From: Rhizobiaceae bacterium
Lineage (GTDB): Bacteria; Pseudomonadota; Alphaproteobacteria; Rhizobiales; Rhizobiaceae
Length of the DNA: 29,855 bases
NCBI GenBank assembly: GCA_021648425.1
Contig: JAKISV010000007.1
Span: 1 to 29,855 of the forward strand
Reading direction: 5' to 3'
Shown: in pieces, positions 16,072 to 25,052 of the stretch
Position numbering within the stretch: position 1 is the first letter of the stretch
Layout: each line of letters starts with the position of its first letter
Translations under genes and position numbers: made by a program
The notes under the pieces: generated by a model
Seen by the model: only the letters and a program-made list of their open reading frames with translations
Told to the model about the DNA's origin: nothing
Database searches by the model: none

Positions 16072-17613
16072 TCATTCCGCCAAATGCTTCATCGCAATTT
16101 CCCGCGCTGAAAGATAATCTGTCTTGCCTGAACCCAGCACCGGAATATCTTCCACTTTGACAATTGAGTTGGGCACCATCAGATCGCTGAGGCCCCGGTC
16201 TTTGGTCTCGAGGCTCAATGTTTTGCGCTCTGCAGCGTCACTGGTGGTGATTAAAACCACGCGCTCGCCTTTGCGTTTATCAGGTACGCACACAACGGCA
16301 TGATTTTCCTCCGGCCACAAACCATGCGCCATGATTTCCACCGCGCCAAGCGACACCATTTCGCCCGCAATCTTGGCAAAACGTTTTGCCCGGCCACGAA
16401 TGGAAACATAACCATCTTCATCAATATGTACGATATCACCCGAATCATGCCAGCCATCTTCAAGCGGTTGCAGTACACCGGGCTTATCAGCCTTCATATA
16501 TCCCATCATAACATTAGGGCCTTTCAGCCAAAGGCGGCCACCCTCGTCAATGCCTTCAACCGGCACAATGCGCGTTTCAATTCCCGGCAGCAATTTGCCT
16601 ACACTGCCATGGCGCATCTCTTGCGGTGTATTGACGGCCACCACCGGTGCCGCCTCGGTCATGCCAAATCCCTCAAGCACCGTAGCGCCAAAGCGCTCCT
16701 TCCAGATGGTCTTGGTATCCGCCTTCACTGCCTCAGCCCCGGCCACCACCAGTCGAAGTGAAGAAAAATCATCATCATCGGCCGTGCGCGAATAGCCGGT
16801 GAGAAAAGTATCCGTGCCAAACAAAATGGTAGGCCTGGTTTTTGCTGCAGCTTTGGGGATAATCTTATAGTGCAACGGTGAGGGATAGAGATAAAGTCGC
16901 ACACCAAATACCAGGGGCAAAACCATACCGCCCAACTGGCCGAATGAATGAAATACCGGCAGCACATTGAAAACCTTGTCTGTAGCGTTAAATTCCACCC
17001 GCTGGTTTATCTGGCTGCAATTGGACAAAATATTACGGTGGCTGAGTACAACCGCTTTGGGTTCACCCTCAGAACCGGAAGTATAAAGAATGATTGCCGG
17101 GTCTTCCTCGGTGCTTTTTCGAATAGGATTTTTTGCAAAAATCAATCCGGATATTTTCTCGAAAATTGAAATACTTTCGCGTTCGTCCTCCAGCCACATG
17201 AATTTAAGTCCGCCACCTTCAAGTGTCGCAACCAAATCCTCAAGCTCCGCCTTCTCAACAAATGCACGCGAGGCAATAACAGTTTTTGCTTTCACGGTTT
17301 GGCATGAGGACAGTACAGTCGCTGGCCCAGCCGTATAATTCAACATCGCCGGAACGCGCCCGCCCGATTGCAGGCCCAATATGCTCACCACCACCGCATT
17401 GGCATTGGGCAGCAATATCGGCACAATTTCGCCGGGTTCAGTGATTGCCGCAAAGCGTTTGCCCAGCACCCGTGCGCCGATTAACAACCGTTTATAGGTC
17501 AGCGAGCCGCCAACTGCATCTTCAACGATGGGTTCCTTTGAACCATATTTATCCGCCGCATCACAAAATACCTGAAACACCGTTTTACCGGAAAATGCCG
17601 ATTTAAATTCCAA
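16072..17613 (-). CDS. Acyl-ACP synthetase-like AMP-forming ligase (Aas C-terminal domain, stand-alone)
   Basis: A 513-residue adenylate-forming enzyme. The ATP-binding motif is YTSGSEGEPKAVVLSHRNIL, followed by LPVFHSFGQLGG, LYPSPLHYKIIP, EGFGMTEAAPVVAVN, HDSGDIVHIDEDGYVSIRGR, GRAKRFAKIAGEMVSL and the C-terminal catalytic Lys in VLGSGKTDYL. These stretches match the synthetase half of the E. coli Aas protein, which activates fatty acids onto acyl carrier protein for lysophospholipid re-acylation. The acyltransferase half of Aas is missing, so this gene covers only the activating step. The start is a TTG with GGAGG seven bases upstream. No in-frame ATG is available before the conserved domain begins. 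It could instead be a fatty-acyl-CoA ligase, though the motifs favour Aas. Confidence 0.85.
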   Translation of the reverse strand: MEFKSAFSGKTVFQVFCDAADKYGSKEPIVEDAVGGSLTYKRLLIGARVLGKRFAAITEPGEIVPILLPNANAVVVSILGLQSGGRVPAMLNYTAGPATVLSSCQTVKAKTVIASRAFVEKAELEDLVATLEGGGLKFMWLEDERESISIFEKISGLIFAKNPIRKSTEEDPAIILYTSGSEGEPKAVVLSHRNILSNCSQINQRVEFNATDKVFNVLPVFHSFGQLGGMVLPLVFGVRLYLYPSPLHYKIIPKAAAKTRPTILFGTDTFLTGYSRTADDDDFSSLRLVVAGAEAVKADTKTIWKERFGATVLEGFGMTEAAPVVAVNTPQEMRHGSVGKLLPGIETRIVPVEGIDEGGRLWLKGPNVMMGYMKADKPGVLQPLEDGWHDSGDIVHIDEDGYVSIRGRAKRFAKIAGEMVSLGAVEIMAHGLWPEENHAVVCVPDKRKGERVVLITTSDAAERKTLSLETKDRGLSDLMVPNSIVKVEDIPVLGSGKTDYLSAREIAMKHLAE

Positions 17614-17642
17614 TTTATTTCCTCCCTGTTGCGCACAACCGC

Positions 17643-17664
17643 CGGTATCTCTCCCAAAATACCG
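17643..17664 (-). other. Small hairpin in the leader of the TTG-start ligase gene
   Basis: CGGTAT and ATACCG face each other across ten bases, about 30 bases before the TTG start and downstream of the SDR remnant. No T-tract follows on either strand, so it is not a convincing terminator. It may be a leader structure or chance. Confidence 0.25.
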
Positions 17665-17754
17665 CTCAGCGCAATTGCAATTTCAAATTGTGACAGGAAT
17701 CAAGAGGATTACAAGAATGCAGGTTTAAATATTCTCCACCACATACTTATGCGT

Positions 17755-18487
17755 TCACGCCTCAGTCGGCAGAAAATCATTTGAAGGATAGTGAAAGATA
17801 CGCCCGGTTTGCGCAGCATCTTCACTTAATAGAGCAGCGATGGAAGGTGCCAGTTCGGGCGGATGGGGCAGGGTGTCAGGATCTTCACCCGGCATGACCT
17901 TTGCCCGCATTTGTAGTTCGAACGATGCCGGGGTCATAAATATTCACCTTGATATTGCCGTTTTTGCATTCTGCTGCATAAGTATAAGCCAGGGCTTCCA
18001 GTGCCGCCTTCGAAACAGGGTAAGCACCGGCAAAGGGTTTATAGTTTCGCGTTATCCCAGCACTCATTAACAAAACACGCGCACTTGGCGACGCCTTGAA
18101 CAATACGTCAAATGAACGGATAAACCGCCAGTTGGCGGTGATATTGACGGCCATTACATTTTCAAAAGATTTGGGCGATATATGGCCCATGGGTGATAAA
18201 TCCCCCAACGCCGCCGCATTGCCAAAAAAACCGTCAAGCCGGCCCCATCGTTTGAAAATTTCACCACCGAGACGGTCAATCGCTTCATAATCGGTGACGC
18301 TCATCGGCACCAGCGTCATCGCGCCTTCCATGTCTTTGGCCGCATCGTCCAGCTCTTCAAGCCCGCCAACAGTGCGTGCAACGGCATAAACATGCGCCCC
18401 TTCACGGGCCATTTCCAGGGCGGCGAAATAACCGATGCCGCGTGAAGCGCCGGTGACAACGATGACGCGTCCTTCAAGAATTCCCAT
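17755..18487 (-). pseudogene. SDR-family oxidoreductase, broken by a one-base insertion
   Basis: A short-chain dehydrogenase gene split into two frames. The first frame (18487-17885) gives TGASRGIG for NAD(P) binding (12-19), GNAAAL, LLMSAG and the catalytic YPVSK, up to IYDPGIVRTT, then runs into a stop after a nonsense tail. The expected continuation MRAKVMPGEDPDTLPHPPEL and 31 further residues is read in the next frame, ending at 17755. Removing one A from the AAA run at 17910-17912 joins them into a 243-residue protein with the normal RTxMRAxxMPGEDP sequence. The ATG lies three bases after purF, in the order seen in related genomes. True inactivation, a sequencing error or an assembly error cannot be told apart here. 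Confidence 0.85.
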
Positions 18488-18490
18488 TGA

Positions 18491-19945
18491 TTACCCTTTG
18501 GCTTCCACCAGCAAAGACAGATTGCTGACATTGCTGCGTTCATCATAGTCCGTAAGGCTGGTGGGATACTCAGCACTGAAACAAGCATCGCAATATTGCG
18601 GCACTTCATTATCGCGTGCAACTTCGCCAGCAGCGCGGTAAAGTCCGTCAATCGACACAAATGCCAGTGAATCGACGCGGATAAAATCCGCCATCTCTTC
18701 CACACTCATACGTGAGGCCAGCAGTTTTTGCCGATGCGGCGTATCAACGCCATAAAAACATGAGGCCCGCGTTGGCGGACTGGCAATGCGAAGATGAACT
18801 TCTGCCGCCCCCGCATCGCGCACCATTTGCACAATCTTGCGCGACGTTGTTCCGCGCACAATTGAATCGTCAACCAGCACCACCCGCTTGCCTTCAATCA
18901 GCTTGCGGTTGGCATTATGTTTGAGTTTCACCCCGATATGGCGAATGGAGTCGCTGGGTTGAATAAACGTGCGCCCCACATAGTGATTGCGGATAATGCC
19001 CAGTTCAAACGGTAAATTCGCCCCTTGTGCAAAGCCGATTGCCGCCGGTGTGCCAGAGTCGGGAACAGGTATCACGATATCAACATCGCACGGGCTTTCC
19101 GCTGCCAGTTCGGTACCGATGGCTTTGCGAACATCATAGACATTCTTGCCCTCAATCATGCTGTCTGGCCTGGCAAAATAAACATACTCAAAAATACAAA
19201 ACCGCTGTTTGATTTTCTTGAACGGCCTGAGGCTGACCAGTCCCTCATCATTGATAATCACCAGTTCACCCGGCTCAATGTCGCGTACGAATCTCGCCCC
19301 GATTATATCGAGCGCACAGCTTTCAGAAGCCAGAATAAAAGCACCATCCAAATCGCCCAGCACCAGAGGTCGCACACCGAGCGGGTCACGGCAGCCAATC
19401 ATTTTTTTGGCTGAAATCCCCACCAGTGAAAACGCCCCCTCCAGGCGGGTCAAAGTTTCCTGCAGTCGGTCAACAAACATCGTATTCTTGGCCATCGCCA
19501 ACAGATGCAGGATGACTTCAGTGTCTGATGTTGATTGAAAAATCGCGCCCTCGCGCTGCAAATCACGGCGCAGCGAATTCGCATTGGTGATATTGCCATT
19601 GTGAGCAACGGCAAACCCGCCGCCAAAAAACTCGGCAAAAAACGGCTGGATGTTACGCATTTCATCACCACCGGTAGTCGAATAACGCGTATGGCCGATG
19701 GCGCGATGGCCTTTGAGTTCATCAACAACAGATTGTTTGGTGAAACTGTCGCCGATTAATCCGCGATGGCGCTCTGCATGAAATTGTTTGCCGTCAAATG
19801 AAACGATGCCCGCCGCTTCCTGCCCGCGATGTTGCAGCGAGTGCAAACCCAGTGTCGTCAGTGCACCGGAATCTGGATGTCCATAGATGCCAAAAACCCC
19901 GCATTCCTCATGCAGCTTGTCATCGTCATATTCGCCAAAGGCCAT
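18491..19945 (-). CDS. purF: Amidophosphoribosyltransferase
   Basis: A 484-residue enzyme that transfers the glutamine amide to PRPP, the committed step of purine synthesis. Cys15 in EECGVFGIYG follows a 14-residue propeptide that is normally removed to expose the nucleophile. SLQHRGQEAAGIV and GHTRYSTTGG belong to the glutaminase half, and VVLVDDSIVRGTTS is the PRPP-binding loop. Cysteines in RFCIFEYVYF, RASCFYGVDT and YCDACFSAEYPT fit the iron-sulfur type (as in Bacillus) rather than the E. coli type. AAGGA precedes the ATG. It follows cvpA by 20 bases and precedes the SDR by three, so all three are likely one transcript. Confidence 0.96.
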   Translation of the reverse strand: MAFGEYDDDKLHEECGVFGIYGHPDSGALTTLGLHSLQHRGQEAAGIVSFDGKQFHAERHRGLIGDSFTKQSVVDELKGHRAIGHTRYSTTGGDEMRNIQPFFAEFFGGGFAVAHNGNITNANSLRRDLQREGAIFQSTSDTEVILHLLAMAKNTMFVDRLQETLTRLEGAFSLVGISAKKMIGCRDPLGVRPLVLGDLDGAFILASESCALDIIGARFVRDIEPGELVIINDEGLVSLRPFKKIKQRFCIFEYVYFARPDSMIEGKNVYDVRKAIGTELAAESPCDVDIVIPVPDSGTPAAIGFAQGANLPFELGIIRNHYVGRTFIQPSDSIRHIGVKLKHNANRKLIEGKRVVLVDDSIVRGTTSRKIVQMVRDAGAAEVHLRIASPPTRASCFYGVDTPHRQKLLASRMSVEEMADFIRVDSLAFVSIDGLYRAAGEVARDNEVPQYCDACFSAEYPTSLTDYDERSNVSNLSLLVEAKG

Positions 19946-19965
19946 GGCGGGTCCTTAAGTGGATG

Positions 19966-20523
19966 TCAGGAATTCGTTTCAGGCGGTTTTTCAGTTTTCG
20001 GCAGCAATCGGTCAATGATGGTACGCTCGGTATCATCAGGAAGTATTTGTACTATAGATTCGCCAATAGATTCGAGCATTGATTTGGATTTTGCACCGGA
20101 AATCCACGTTGGCTGTTTGGCAACATCTGGCACCAGCCAGTTATAAAACATCAACGGCACCACCACGAGAAGCAATCCGCGTGCTGCACCGAAAACAAAA
20201 CCTAAAGAGCGGTCCAGTGCACCAACACGACTGTCGACGATGACATCAGCAATTTTCATTGTCAAAAGGCTGACTACAATCAGTGTTACAAGAAAGATAA
20301 TCGCCGCCGCTGCCACATCCGCGACTGTCTTGGAATCAGAAATTGAAGCCGTGTACTGGCTAACGAAGGGTGAAAGTTCCTGATAAAAATAAAAGGCTGC
20401 AGCTGCCGCCGCAATCCAGGAGCCAACGGACAGCACTTCGCGCGAAAACCCGCGAACCATCGCCAGCAACCCGGAAAACAACATAATAGCGATTAAAATT
20501 CCGTCGAAAATCGTGATTGGCAT
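19966..20523 (-). CDS. cvpA: CvpA-family membrane protein
   Basis: A 185-residue protein with four hydrophobic segments, including ITIFDGILIAIMLFSGLLAM at the start and AAAAIIFLVTLIVVSLL in the middle. SREVLSVGSWI and DRSLGFVFGAARG are the conserved CvpA stretches. The last 50 residues are soluble and polar. In E. coli cvpA is needed for colicin V production and lies beside purF, as here; its actual function is unclear. The frame extends to 20616, but ATG 20523 is preferred, since AGGA lies before it and the hydrophobic domain follows at once. Confidence 0.9.
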   Translation of the reverse strand: MPITIFDGILIAIMLFSGLLAMVRGFSREVLSVGSWIAAAAAAFYFYQELSPFVSQYTASISDSKTVADVAAAAIIFLVTLIVVSLLTMKIADVIVDSRVGALDRSLGFVFGAARGLLLVVVPLMFYNWLVPDVAKQPTWISGAKSKSMLESIGESIVQILPDDTERTIIDRLLPKTEKPPETNS

Positions 20524-20698
20524 GGCAGTGTCCTGTTTCTGCTCGTATTTCAAACTTTGGTCAATTTCTGACAGTGCTCCCGGCCCGCCCACTGAATCCT
20601 GCTTGAACGGTTGCAATAGCCGAGTATTCAGGCGGGTTCAAGTCATCTTGCAAATTCCAAACAGGGAATCAGTATAAGGGGCATATTTGTCACACGCA

Positions 20699-22090
20699 TT
20701 ATTGTTTTTCATTGTGATGGGAACCGGCAATTCTGGCTGCAAGCTCGGCCAGTTCACCCACTTCGAAACTGTCAAACCCGGATACTGCTTTATCAGCATC
20801 ACCAACAGCAACGGGCATGACTGCGCTGGTAAAACCCAGTTTGGAAGCTTCCTTTAGCCGCAACCCGGTTTGCGCTACAGGGCGCACTGCACCGGAAAGG
20901 CTGATTTCACCAAAATACACACCCCTTTTTGGCAACGGGTTGCCTGAAAGCGAAGATATTAGTGCCGCTGCCACTGCCAGATCACCAGCGGGTTCTGAAA
21001 TACGGTAGCCACCCGCCACATTCAAATAGACATCATGAGAACCAAGCCGCACCCCGCAATGGGCTTCCAGCACCGCCAGCACCATTGAAAGTCGCGCCGT
21101 ATCCCAACCGACAACCGCCCGGCGCGGCGTGCCAAGCGTTGATTGTACCACCAGAGCCTGTATTTCCACCAGAACAGGTCGCGTTCCCTCAAGCCCGGCA
21201 AATACAGCCGCACCGGGCGCAGAAGCAGCGCGTTCGCTCAAAAACAATTCCGATGGATTGGTAACTTCCTTTAGACCCTTACCGGTCATCTCAAACACGC
21301 CAATTTCATCCGTCGGCCCGAAGCGGTTTTTAACGGTGCGAAGAATGCGAAAATGATGGCCGCGCTCCCCTTCAAAATAGAGTACCGCATCGACCATATG
21401 CTCCACCACTCGCGGCCCGGCAATCTGCCCGTCCTTGGTCACATGGCCGACCAGAACTACTGCCGTTCCGGTTTTTTTGGCATAACGTATCATCGCCTGG
21501 GCGGATGCACGCACCTGGGTAACTGTGCCCGGAGCAGATTCGGCTTGTTGCGTCCAAAGTGTTTGGATTGAATCAAGTATTAGCAGGGCAGGGGGTTTGG
21601 TCGTTTTCAGGGTCGCCAAAATGTTTTCCACACTGGTTTCCGCCGCCAGCAACACATTGGTGTCAGCTACCCCCAGCCTTTGTGCCCGTAATCTGATTTG
21701 CGCCACCGCTTCTTCACCTGATACATAAACCACATCATGCCCAGCCCTGGAGAACGCGGCAGAAGCCTGAGTGAGCAAAGTTGATTTGCCAATACCCGGA
21801 TCACCACCAATCAGCACCGCCGAACCGCGCACAAATCCGCCGCCGCTTACCCGATCAAGTTCACTGATGCCGGTAGCAATTCGCGGCGCATCTTCTATCG
21901 CGCCACTCAACGGCACCAGCGCAATGGCGTGGCCCTTGCTCATGCTTTTACCCGGTGCAGCGCCGATGCCGGAGGAAGTATTTTCTTCAACCAGCGTATT
22001 CCATTCCCCGCAGCTTTCACATTTGCCATTCCAGCGATTGTGAATTGTACCGCAATTCTGGCAGATAAATTGTGAGCGCGCTTTAGCCAT
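20699..22090 (-). CDS. radA: DNA repair protein RadA
   Basis: A 463-residue RecA-like ATPase that helps process branched recombination intermediates. An N-terminal zinc finger has C10, C13, C24 and C27. Walker A is GGDPGIGKST at 95-104, and the RadA-specific KNRFG motif appears in VKNRFGPTDEIGVFEM near residue 255. The C-terminal third resembles the Lon protease substrate-binding and chamber domain. Its ATG lies inside the end of alr (8-base overlap), which implies coupling. The protein is full length. Confidence 0.96.
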   Translation of the reverse strand: MAKARSQFICQNCGTIHNRWNGKCESCGEWNTLVEENTSSGIGAAPGKSMSKGHAIALVPLSGAIEDAPRIATGISELDRVSGGGFVRGSAVLIGGDPGIGKSTLLTQASAAFSRAGHDVVYVSGEEAVAQIRLRAQRLGVADTNVLLAAETSVENILATLKTTKPPALLILDSIQTLWTQQAESAPGTVTQVRASAQAMIRYAKKTGTAVVLVGHVTKDGQIAGPRVVEHMVDAVLYFEGERGHHFRILRTVKNRFGPTDEIGVFEMTGKGLKEVTNPSELFLSERAASAPGAAVFAGLEGTRPVLVEIQALVVQSTLGTPRRAVVGWDTARLSMVLAVLEAHCGVRLGSHDVYLNVAGGYRISEPAGDLAVAAALISSLSGNPLPKRGVYFGEISLSGAVRPVAQTGLRLKEASKLGFTSAVMPVAVGDADKAVSGFDSFEVGELAELAARIAGSHHNEKQ

Positions 22091-23258
22091 TATTCGGTGA
22101 ATGCTCCGGTTGATTGATATGATTTCGAAAATAGCGCTGGCCTAAAGATGTCAGCAGTTCATAACCAATGGTGCCGGCAGCGCGAGCGGCATCGTCCAGC
22201 AAAATGTCATGCCCGAATAATTCTATAAAAGCTTCATTTTCAATAATCTGCGCAGGTACTTTACTGATATCAAAAGCCATTAGATCCATCGATATACGCC
22301 CGATTATTGGCACTTTATGGCCGCCAATTGCTCCAAAGCCACCGCTGCTTTTGTCATTTCTAGCGGCCACACCGGCCCCGGATGCTGCCCGATGGTAACC
22401 ATCGCCATAACCTGCCGCCACCAGCGCCACCGTGCTATCGCGCTCAAAAACATGGGTGCCGCCATAGCCGATGACATCCCCCTTATTCACCTGTCTCACC
22501 TGAACAATTTTTGCCTCGGCTTTAACCACCGGCTTCATCAAATTTTTCCCCGGTGCGCTGCATTCACCGCCATAAAGCGCAATACCCGGGCGCACCAGAT
22601 TAAAATGATAATCCGCTCCCAAACCGATGCCCGCGCTGTTGGCCAGCGATAATTCACATTCTCCAAATGCTTTGCTGCGCTTAACAAAGCGCTGCAACTG
22701 CTCGCCGTTCATCGCATTATTGACTTCATCGGCACAGGCCAGGTGGCTGATTACGGTGATAATATTGACTGAATGCTGGAGTTCCTGATTTGCAACAAAT
22801 TGCGCCACCTCTTTTTCACTCAACCCCATCCGGTTCATACCCGTATCCAACTGAACCCCACAGGGTTTACGCGAACCGCGCAGTTTCCAGAACTGCGACC
22901 ACACATTGATATCATCGAGCGTATTGAGAACTGGCACTAAACCATTTTCCGCATAAACCGCAGCGTTTTGTATGGTAAGGCCGTTAAACACAAATATTTC
23001 GCGGGTTTTCAACATCCGCCGCAAACGCACGCCCTCATCAGGCGTTGCCACAAAAAACACTTCACAACCCGCCGCTGCCAGCGATAACCCCACTTCTCCC
23101 AGCCCAAGCCCGTAACCATTGGCTTTGACAACGGCCGCAGTGCGCGCGCCAGGACTTGCTGCATCGAGCGCACGCCAGTTATCACACAAAGCTGCATGGT
23201 CGATGGTCAGCCGACAGGTGGCAAGGTGTTCATCGACATTATAGGTGGCGGGATTCAT
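22083..23258 (-). CDS. alr: Alanine racemase
   Basis: A 391-residue PLP enzyme that makes D-alanine for peptidoglycan. K45 in AAVVKANGYGLG holds the cofactor, and the catalytic Tyr of the other face lies in GDVIGYGGTHVF. GVQLDTGMNRMGL and NLVRPGIALYGG are also conserved. The N-terminus has about 15 extra residues before the barrel. There is only a weak ribosome-binding site, and the gene starts 15 bases after dnaB stops, so it is probably read with dnaB. Its end overlaps radA. Confidence 0.95.
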   Translation of the reverse strand: MNPATYNVDEHLATCRLTIDHAALCDNWRALDAASPGARTAAVVKANGYGLGLGEVGLSLAAAGCEVFFVATPDEGVRLRRMLKTREIFVFNGLTIQNAAVYAENGLVPVLNTLDDINVWSQFWKLRGSRKPCGVQLDTGMNRMGLSEKEVAQFVANQELQHSVNIITVISHLACADEVNNAMNGEQLQRFVKRSKAFGECELSLANSAGIGLGADYHFNLVRPGIALYGGECSAPGKNLMKPVVKAEAKIVQVRQVNKGDVIGYGGTHVFERDSTVALVAAGYGDGYHRAASGAGVAARNDKSSGGFGAIGGHKVPIIGRISMDLMAFDISKVPAQIIENEAFIELFGHDILLDDAARAAGTIGYELLTSLGQRYFRNHINQPEHSPNNG

Positions 23259-23273
23259 ACAGAAATCTCAATA

Positions 23274-24761
23274 TTACTCATGACGGTCAGGCAAATGGCT
23301 GTCTTCAACCATATCAGAAAAACGGGTGAACTGCCCTTCAAACCCAAGTTTGGCAACGCCGGTTGGTCCGTGACGTTGTTTGGCGATAATGACTTCAGCC
23401 TTGCCGCGCGCCTCACGCATCTCGCTATCCCATTTCACCCAATCATCCGTACCTTCTTTGGGCTCTTTTCGCTCAAGATAATATTCCTCGCGATAAATAA
23501 ACAACACCACATCCGCGTCCTGCTCAATCGAACCTGATTCACGCAAATCCGCAAGTTGCGGGCGTTTGTCATCACGGTTTTCAACCTGGCGCGAAAGCTG
23601 GGAGAGCGCAATAATCGGGATATTTAATTCCTTGGCCAGCGCTTTCAGCCCGGTGGTGATTTCGGTCATCTCCTGCACCCGGTTGCCGGCGTTTCGACTG
23701 GAACCCTGCATCAACTGGATATAGTCAATTATCATCAAATCCAGCCCCCGTTGCCGTTTTAACCGGCGCGCACGTGCAGCAAGCTGAGCAATTGAAATGC
23801 CCCCGGTTTCATCGATGAACAGCGGCAGTTTTTGCATTTCCTGAGCGCAATAGGAGAGTTTTTCAAAATCGGATTCTGAGATTTTTCCCCGCCGGATAAG
23901 GCTGGAGGAAACTTCGGTTTGTTCTGAAATAATACGCGTTGCCAATTGCTCCGCAGACATCTCCAGAGAGAAGAACCCGACAATACCCCCATCAACTGCT
24001 TTAGTCGTGCCATCCGCCCCTACTTCGCCTTTGTATTGAAGCGCGATATTAACCGCGATATTGGTGGCAAGTGCGGATTTACCCATTGCAGGGCGTCCTG
24101 CCATGATAATCAAATCTGACTGCTGCAACCCGCCCATACGAGAATCAAGAGTTTGTAGGCCACTGGCAATACCCGACAGACCGCCATCACGCTCATAAGC
24201 AGCACTGGCTAAATCGATTGCCGTGTTGATTGCAGAACCAAATTCATGAAACCCGCCATCATAGCGCCCGGTCTCAGCCAGTTCAAACAACCGGCGCTCC
24301 GCATCTTCAATCTGCTGTTGAGGCGGCATATCCACCGGCGCATCATAGGCGATATTGACCATGTCTTCACCCACGGTAATCAGCGAACGCCGGGTGGCCA
24401 GATCGTAAATTGAACGGCCATAATCTTCCGCATTGATGATGGTGGTTGCTTCCGCCGCCAGACGCGCCAGATATTGCGCCAGAGTAATATCTCCGATCTT
24501 TTCTTCAGCAGGCAAAAAGGTCTTGATGGTAATCGGGTTGGCGCGTTTTGTGGCACGAATCATGTCTCCCGCCACCGCATAAATCTGCCCGTGAACGGCT
24601 TCATGAAAATGTTCGGGTTTAAGAAAATCAGACACCCGGTAAAACGCATCATTGTTTACCAGTATCGCCCCCAGCAATGCCTGTTCCGCTTCAATATTGT
24701 TAGGAGCCAGCCGGTAAGTAGCCTCGTTGTTATTTAGTTGGTGTACGGCGTCTGCCATCAT
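23274..24761 (-). CDS. dnaB: Replicative DNA helicase
   Basis: A 495-residue hexameric helicase that unwinds DNA at the replication fork. The N-terminal domain opens with NNIEAEQALLGAILVNNDAF. The RecA-like motor has Walker A in MAGRPAMGKSALATN at about 217-231, LDLMIIDYIQLMQGS as Walker B, and QLSRQVENRDDKRPQLADLR as a later motif. There is no intein. A second ATG at 24758 is nearly as good a start; AGGGG lies before both. Upstream are 239 bases before the rplI terminator, which must hold the promoter. Confidence 0.96.
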   Translation of the reverse strand: MMADAVHQLNNNEATYRLAPNNIEAEQALLGAILVNNDAFYRVSDFLKPEHFHEAVHGQIYAVAGDMIRATKRANPITIKTFLPAEEKIGDITLAQYLARLAAEATTIINAEDYGRSIYDLATRRSLITVGEDMVNIAYDAPVDMPPQQQIEDAERRLFELAETGRYDGGFHEFGSAINTAIDLASAAYERDGGLSGIASGLQTLDSRMGGLQQSDLIIMAGRPAMGKSALATNIAVNIALQYKGEVGADGTTKAVDGGIVGFFSLEMSAEQLATRIISEQTEVSSSLIRRGKISESDFEKLSYCAQEMQKLPLFIDETGGISIAQLAARARRLKRQRGLDLMIIDYIQLMQGSSRNAGNRVQEMTEITTGLKALAKELNIPIIALSQLSRQVENRDDKRPQLADLRESGSIEQDADVVLFIYREEYYLERKEPKEGTDDWVKWDSEMREARGKAEVIIAKQRHGPTGVAKLGFEGQFTRFSDMVEDSHLPDRHE

Positions 24762-24828
24762 CTGCCCCTGATCATCAGTTTTTAATTCAACCCCGAATAT
24801 TTCTTATAGCTTTGCGCAGATGAATATA

Positions 24829-24899
24829 GGGGAAAGCACAAAGAAACTTCATTGGCGTTGAATTAATTTTTTGTGGCCAATGTTGTTCATGCTTTCCCC
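24829..24899 (-). other. Nested inverted repeat upstream of dnaB
   Basis: Outer arms GGGGAAAGCA (24829-24838) and TGCTTTCCCC (24890-24899) enclose inner arms CATTGGC (24850-24856) and GCCAATG (24876-24882), with a 19-base loop that is AT-rich. Both pairs are perfect. As RNA this would give a two-stage stem of 71 bases with an internal loop. It lies 68 bases before the dnaB ATG, in the only gap between the rplI terminator and dnaB. The rest of that gap (24762-24828 and 24900-25000) shows no convincing gene, and I could not fix a promoter in it. Confidence 0.6.
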
Positions 24900-25000
24900 G
24901 CAATTCACAGGCTGCAATTAAGTAATGAACTCAGCGCTTGACTCGTTTGCCCACTTTAGAGGAAATCATACCCGATTCGCACCCAACAACGAAGCGCCAC

Positions 25001-25027
25001 AAAAAAGGGCGCGGTAGTCCGCGCCCT
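25001..25027 (-). terminator. Intrinsic terminator of the rpsF-rplI operon
   Basis: Read on the minus strand, a nine-pair GC-rich stem (AGGGCGCGG and CCGCGCCCT, with loop ACTA) is followed by six T. It begins 26 bases after the rplI stop. This is a canonical rho-independent terminator, and it separates the ribosomal protein operon from dnaB. Confidence 0.93.
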
Positions 25028-25052
25028 GTTTATACTTCCAGAAAAAGCCAGC

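Noticed and set aside
20524..20616. Upstream extension of cvpA by 31 residues
   Set aside because: The extension is polar, lacks a ribosome-binding site, and CvpA proteins begin directly before the first membrane span.
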